The notes below the pieces were generated by a model. The model saw only the letters and a program-made list of their open reading frames with translations. It was not told where the DNA came from and did not search any database. This document shows positions 61,158 to 64,000 of a DNA stretch of 64,000 nucleotides, one piece after another; position 1 is the stretch's first letter; the number at the start of each line of letters is the position of its first letter. Source of the DNA: Spartobacteria bacterium. Its GTDB lineage: Bacteria; Verrucomicrobiota; Verrucomicrobiia; Chthoniobacterales; UBA10450. The stretch is from the NCBI GenBank assembly GCA_003134765.1, contig PLCM01000011.1:62001-126000 (forward strand), in the 5' to 3' direction. The translations under genes were made by a program, and so were the position numbers.

Positions 61158-61247
61158 GTCATTCCGAGCGAAGTCGAGGAATCCCGTATTGGAACCGTCA
61201 AGTTCGACTGCGGGATCCTTCTCCGGCTTCGCTTCGCACAGGATGAC
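61158..61247. repeat. D-family repeat
   Basis: GTCATTCCGAGCGAAGTCG to GGCTTCGCTTCGCACAGGATGAC. It lies just after the NTF2-like gene. Confidence 0.75.
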
Positions 61248-61282
61248 ACGATATTTTCGAACCGCATCGTGCGGACGCAACC

Positions 61283-61366
61283 ATGAGCCGGATTAGGCCT
61301 CAGTATGATGTCGTCATTCTCGGCGCCGGACACCCGCCTTCGCCAAGGCTTCGGCGTGGCAAGTAA
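61283..61366 (+). pseudogene. Fossil 5' end of a phytoene-desaturase-like paralogue
   Basis: An ATG opens a frame reading M-S-R-I-R-P-Q-Y-D-V-V-I-L-G-A-G-H and then P-P-S-P-R-L-R-R-G-K-stop. The first part matches the start of the next gene (SRYDAVILGAGHNG), with most differences at silent sites, so it is an old paralogue and not a fresh duplicate. The rest is the repeat CCGCCTTCGCCAAGGC with its inverse, so the gene was cut just after the dinucleotide-binding loop. Confidence 0.7.
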
Positions 61367-61396
61367 CTGCCCGTCGCTCATACTCGCTCGTTCCGA

Positions 61397-62971
61397 ATGA
61401 AAAGTCGATATGACGCTGTGATCTTGGGAGCAGGACACAATGGGTTAGTGGCCGCGAGTTACCTGACGCGCGCAGGCCTGAGCGTCCTCCTGCTGGAGAA
61501 GAACGATTACATCGGTGGTGCGACCACTTCACAGAAGGTCTTCCCGGATTACGATGCGCGTCTCTCGCGCTACTCTTATCTGGTCAGCTTGTTTCCGGAG
61601 AAGATCATTCGCGATCTCGGGTTGAAACTCGAGCTGCGCCGGCGCGCCACGGGATCGTTCACGCCGTACGTCAGAGATGGACGACATCACGGCCTACTCC
61701 TCAGCAACGTGTCGGACGAGACCAGCGAGCAATCGATGTTCGAGCTGACGGGAAACCGGACCGAGTACGAGCAGATGAAGAAGTTTTACAACCTGTCGCG
61801 CGTATTTGCCGAGCATGCCTGGGACTCGATGCTCGAGCCGTTGATCGCGAGGGACGAATTCCAGCGGCGGTTCGAGCAAGACGATATTTCGCGCGAAGCA
61901 TGGCGCAGCCTGGCGGAGGAGCCGCTCGGCCGGGCCATCGAGCATTATTTGCAGGACGATGTCGTGCGCGGCCTTGTCCTGACCGACGCGAAGATCGGTG
62001 TCTTCACGCATCCGCACGACCCGTCATTGCTGCAGAATCGGTGTTTTCTTTATCACCTCATCGGCAACAAGACCGGTGAATGGAAAGTCCCCGTTGGTGG
62101 AATGGGGGCGGTGGCGCGCGAACTGGAACAAGCAGCGCGAAAGAGCGGCGCTGAATTCCTGACGAACGTCGAGCTGATCAACGTCGACCTGGGCGCGTCC
62201 CAAAAGTCGGTTGAATTTCAGGTTGAGGGAAAACCTGAGCGCGTCGAGGCGCGGTTTCTCCTCGTAAACTTCGGGCGCAACATCCTCGCCAAGTATTCCG
62301 GCCGCCCGTATCAGCCCGACCCGACCGACGAAGGAAGCGTGTTCAAGATCAACATGCTTTTGCGCCGGCTGCCGGAACTAAAAGCAAATGGCCATTCTGC
62401 GACGGAAGCGTTCCGCGGCACCTTTCACAGCGACGAGGGTTACCTGCAGATGAATGCGAGTTACGAGCAGGCCGCCAAAGGACAGCTTCCGGTGAAGACG
62501 CCCTGCGAAGTCTATTGCCACACCCTCACCGATGACAGCATTCTCGGGCCCGCTCTGCACCGGCAGGGTTTTCAAACCATGACACTGTTCGGCCTCGACG
62601 CGCCCTATTCGCTTTTCGCAAAGGACAATGAAGCGACGCGGCTGCGCGCCGAAAAAAGTTTTCTCGAGAGCATGAACCAATGGCTCGAAGAACCGCTGGA
62701 GAGTTGTCTCGCCGTAGCGCGCGACGGAAGCCCATGCATCGAGAGCAAGAGCCCGGTCGATATCGAACAGTCGTTAGGCATGTATCACGGCAACATTTTT
62801 CACGATGCGCCAACTTTTCCGTTCGCTGAGCGAAAAGACCAAGCAGGCACGTGGGGTGTGGAAACCGATTTCGAAAACGTGTTCTTGTGCGGCTCCAGCG
62901 CCCAGCGCGGCGGGGCCGTCAGCGGCATTCCCGGTCACAACGCCGCGATGAAGGTACTTGAGAGGAGGTAG
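61397..62971 (+). CDS. Phytoene-desaturase-like (PYROXD2-type) NAD(P)/FAD oxidoreductase
   Basis: A 524-residue flavoprotein of the phytoene desaturase/PYROXD2 group. The FAD loop YDAVILGAGHNGLVAASYL is followed by LLLEKNDYIGGATTS. The middle has LIGNKTGEWKVPVGGMGAVA, typical of the family, and the C-terminus has the second FAD motif, VFLCGSSAQRGGAVSGIPGHNAA. The substrate is unknown; carotenoid genes are not nearby. The ATG at 61397 gives the expected short N-terminus. A truncated relative of its 5' end lies 114 bp upstream. Confidence 0.92.
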   Translation: MKSRYDAVILGAGHNGLVAASYLTRAGLSVLLLEKNDYIGGATTSQKVFPDYDARLSRYSYLVSLFPEKIIRDLGLKLELRRRATGSFTPYVRDGRHHGLLLSNVSDETSEQSMFELTGNRTEYEQMKKFYNLSRVFAEHAWDSMLEPLIARDEFQRRFEQDDISREAWRSLAEEPLGRAIEHYLQDDVVRGLVLTDAKIGVFTHPHDPSLLQNRCFLYHLIGNKTGEWKVPVGGMGAVARELEQAARKSGAEFLTNVELINVDLGASQKSVEFQVEGKPERVEARFLLVNFGRNILAKYSGRPYQPDPTDEGSVFKINMLLRRLPELKANGHSATEAFRGTFHSDEGYLQMNASYEQAAKGQLPVKTPCEVYCHTLTDDSILGPALHRQGFQTMTLFGLDAPYSLFAKDNEATRLRAEKSFLESMNQWLEEPLESCLAVARDGSPCIESKSPVDIEQSLGMYHGNIFHDAPTFPFAERKDQAGTWGVETDFENVFLCGSSAQRGGAVSGIPGHNAAMKVLERR

Positions 62972-63077
62972 GCTCACGGCTCAAGTCGCCGCCGTGATTT
63001 TGCGCCGATAAGGTGACCCTCACCCCAACCCTCTCCCTCCGGGCGAGGGAGTAGGGTGAACCGCGATGCGCTAATTT

Positions 63078-63146
63078 GGTAGGGCGAGACTCTGCCGAGC
63101 CGCTTCGTCGTGGTGCTCAGTCGGCTCGACAGAGTCTCGCCCTACC
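63078..63146. repeat. A-like inverted repeat (variant)
   Basis: GGTAGGGCGAGACTCTGCCG to CGACAGAGTCTCGCCCTACC. It keeps the outer GGTAGGG/CCCTACC of the A family with a different inner stem. It and a segment with CCTCTCCCTCCGGGCGAGGG (about 63030) fill the 259 bp before the next gene. Confidence 0.75.
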
Positions 63147-63230
63147 AAGAATGCGATAGCGGCCAGTTGCTTCTCCGCTTCAGGAAAAGGCTCGTCAGAA
63201 GAGCCAGTTTTCAGCGACAACCACCGCGCT

Positions 63231-64000
63231 GTGACGTCGCGTCCTACTGCCGATCGGTTGGCTCATATCGATACGTTGCGGGCGGTCGCGGCGTTAATGG
63301 TGGCATTCGCGCATGTCTGGGAAAAGTTTCTGCCGGTCGCAAGACAAGCTCCGGATGCGCCTGGCAAAAGCTGGACGCGTTATTTCGAGTTCGGGATCAC
63401 AGGCGTGGTCCTGTTTTTCGCGATCAGCGGGTTCGTTATTTATGGGACGTTGCGCGGGCCACGCGAAGGGACGGGCCGGCGATTCGTCATCACGCGGTTC
63501 TGTCGCCTGTTTCCGGCCTACTGGGTTTCAGCCATAGCCGGACTGATTTTCATCTGGTGGTGGCAGGGATGGCCGATCACTGCGCCGATGGTCGCGGCAA
63601 ACTTCACGATGCTGCCGGACGTTTTCGGGCAGGCGCCCGTCATGGGTCTTTATTGGACGTTGGGAACGGAGCTCACCTTTTATTTCTCATGCTGGCTGCT
63701 CTGGCGTTTCCGCCGCCTCGAAGATCCGCGCACGGTCGCTGGACTCGTCATCGGGCTTTCCCTTGTCTGGCTCGGCATCAAAGGCGTGAGGCAACTAGGC
63801 GCGATCGATGAAGACGTTTCCGCCGCCTGGAAAAATCTGCCGCGGCATCTCGGAATCATGTTTTGGGGGGCCTACTTTCGGATTGTCTACGACGAAACCA
63901 AAGGCTTCCGCGAATTGATCAAGCGGAACCGAAAAATCTGGATGCTGGTTGCGCTGACGCTGGTGATCCTGGCGGTTGGCGGCCCCCGTCAATTTCGGTT
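63231..64000 (+). CDS. Acyltransferase-3 family membrane protein (OafA-like), N-terminal part
   Basis: The first 256 residues of a membrane acyltransferase of the acyltransferase-3 family; the gene runs off the right edge. It begins GTG-ACG-TCG at 63231. The motifs are RLAHIDTLRAVAALMVAFAH (with the family's Arg and His), GITGVVLFFAISGFVIYG, FVITRFCRLFPAYWVSAIAG (R-F-x-R-x-x-P) and YWTLGTELTFYFSCW, all in order. Members move acetyl or other acyl groups onto surface polysaccharides or antibiotics. No glycosyltransferase genes are visible before it. Confidence 0.88.
   Translation, partial: MTSRPTADRLAHIDTLRAVAALMVAFAHVWEKFLPVARQAPDAPGKSWTRYFEFGITGVVLFFAISGFVIYGTLRGPREGTGRRFVITRFCRLFPAYWVSAIAGLIFIWWWQGWPITAPMVAANFTMLPDVFGQAPVMGLYWTLGTELTFYFSCWLLWRFRRLEDPRTVAGLVIGLSLVWLGIKGVRQLGAIDEDVSAAWKNLPRHLGIMFWGAYFRIVYDETKGFRELIKRNRKIWMLVALTLVILAVGGPRQFR

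Overview
The window looks like chromosomal DNA of a Verrucomicrobiota bacterium, most probably a soil Chthoniobacterales-type lineage. This is inference from three things: moderately high GC, two secreted proteins carrying a C-terminal repeat of the 'LANLSTRG..VLIGG.I' type that I associate with that phylum, and an abundance of short dispersed palindromic repeats between genes. The 16S rRNA gene at 37759-39321 could settle the taxonomy. I see no prophage, transposase, CRISPR array or plasmid function.

Layout. 1-12.2 kb: end of an AI-2E-type transporter, a TPR protein, an Hsp70, an RNA-repair pair (2H phosphoesterase overlapping an RtcB-type ligase), a DUF2237 protein, a LolC/E-type permease, a secreted gamma-glutamyltransferase and a dihaem cytochrome c. 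12.3-18.9 kb: a tightly overlapping operon that matches the uncharacterised E. coli ynbABCD set in content and order, with a PlsC acyltransferase inserted and two further membrane proteins appended; it is the best candidate for an undescribed pathway, probably making or remodelling an unusual phospholipid. 19-33.7 kb: secreted and enzyme genes, including a membrane-anchored DUF4062 protein, an S9 peptidase, YggS, a mannose-6-phosphate isomerase, a VanZ protein, a NamZ-type muramidase with a short C-terminus and a GIY-YIG protein. 33.8-39.3 kb: tRNA-Ile, a catalytic/non-catalytic pair of M16 peptidases, tRNA-Ala and a 16S gene that has its own terminator and no 23S or 5S nearby. 39.9-64 kb: a shortened TMEM175-like protein, a secreted phosphoesterase, many small secreted proteins, an alpha-hydroxy-acid oxidase, an aldo/keto reductase, an amidohydrolase coupled to a TolB-like/TPR membrane protein, MetF, SurE, a single-domain response regulator, a phytoene-desaturase-like oxidoreductase and the start of an acyltransferase-3.

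The intergenic DNA is unusual. It holds at least seven families of dispersed inverted repeats (called A to E, I and J here), intergenic tracts with strict 7-nt periodicity whose sequence differs at every locus, and several small gene fossils: a second rtcB 3' end, two extra 3' ends of an isoprenylcysteine-methyltransferase-like gene, an extra 5' end of the phytoene-desaturase-like gene, a headless VOC-domain gene and copies of the tRNA-Ala 3' end. Most fossils touch one of the repeats, which suggests repeated local duplication and deletion at these sites.
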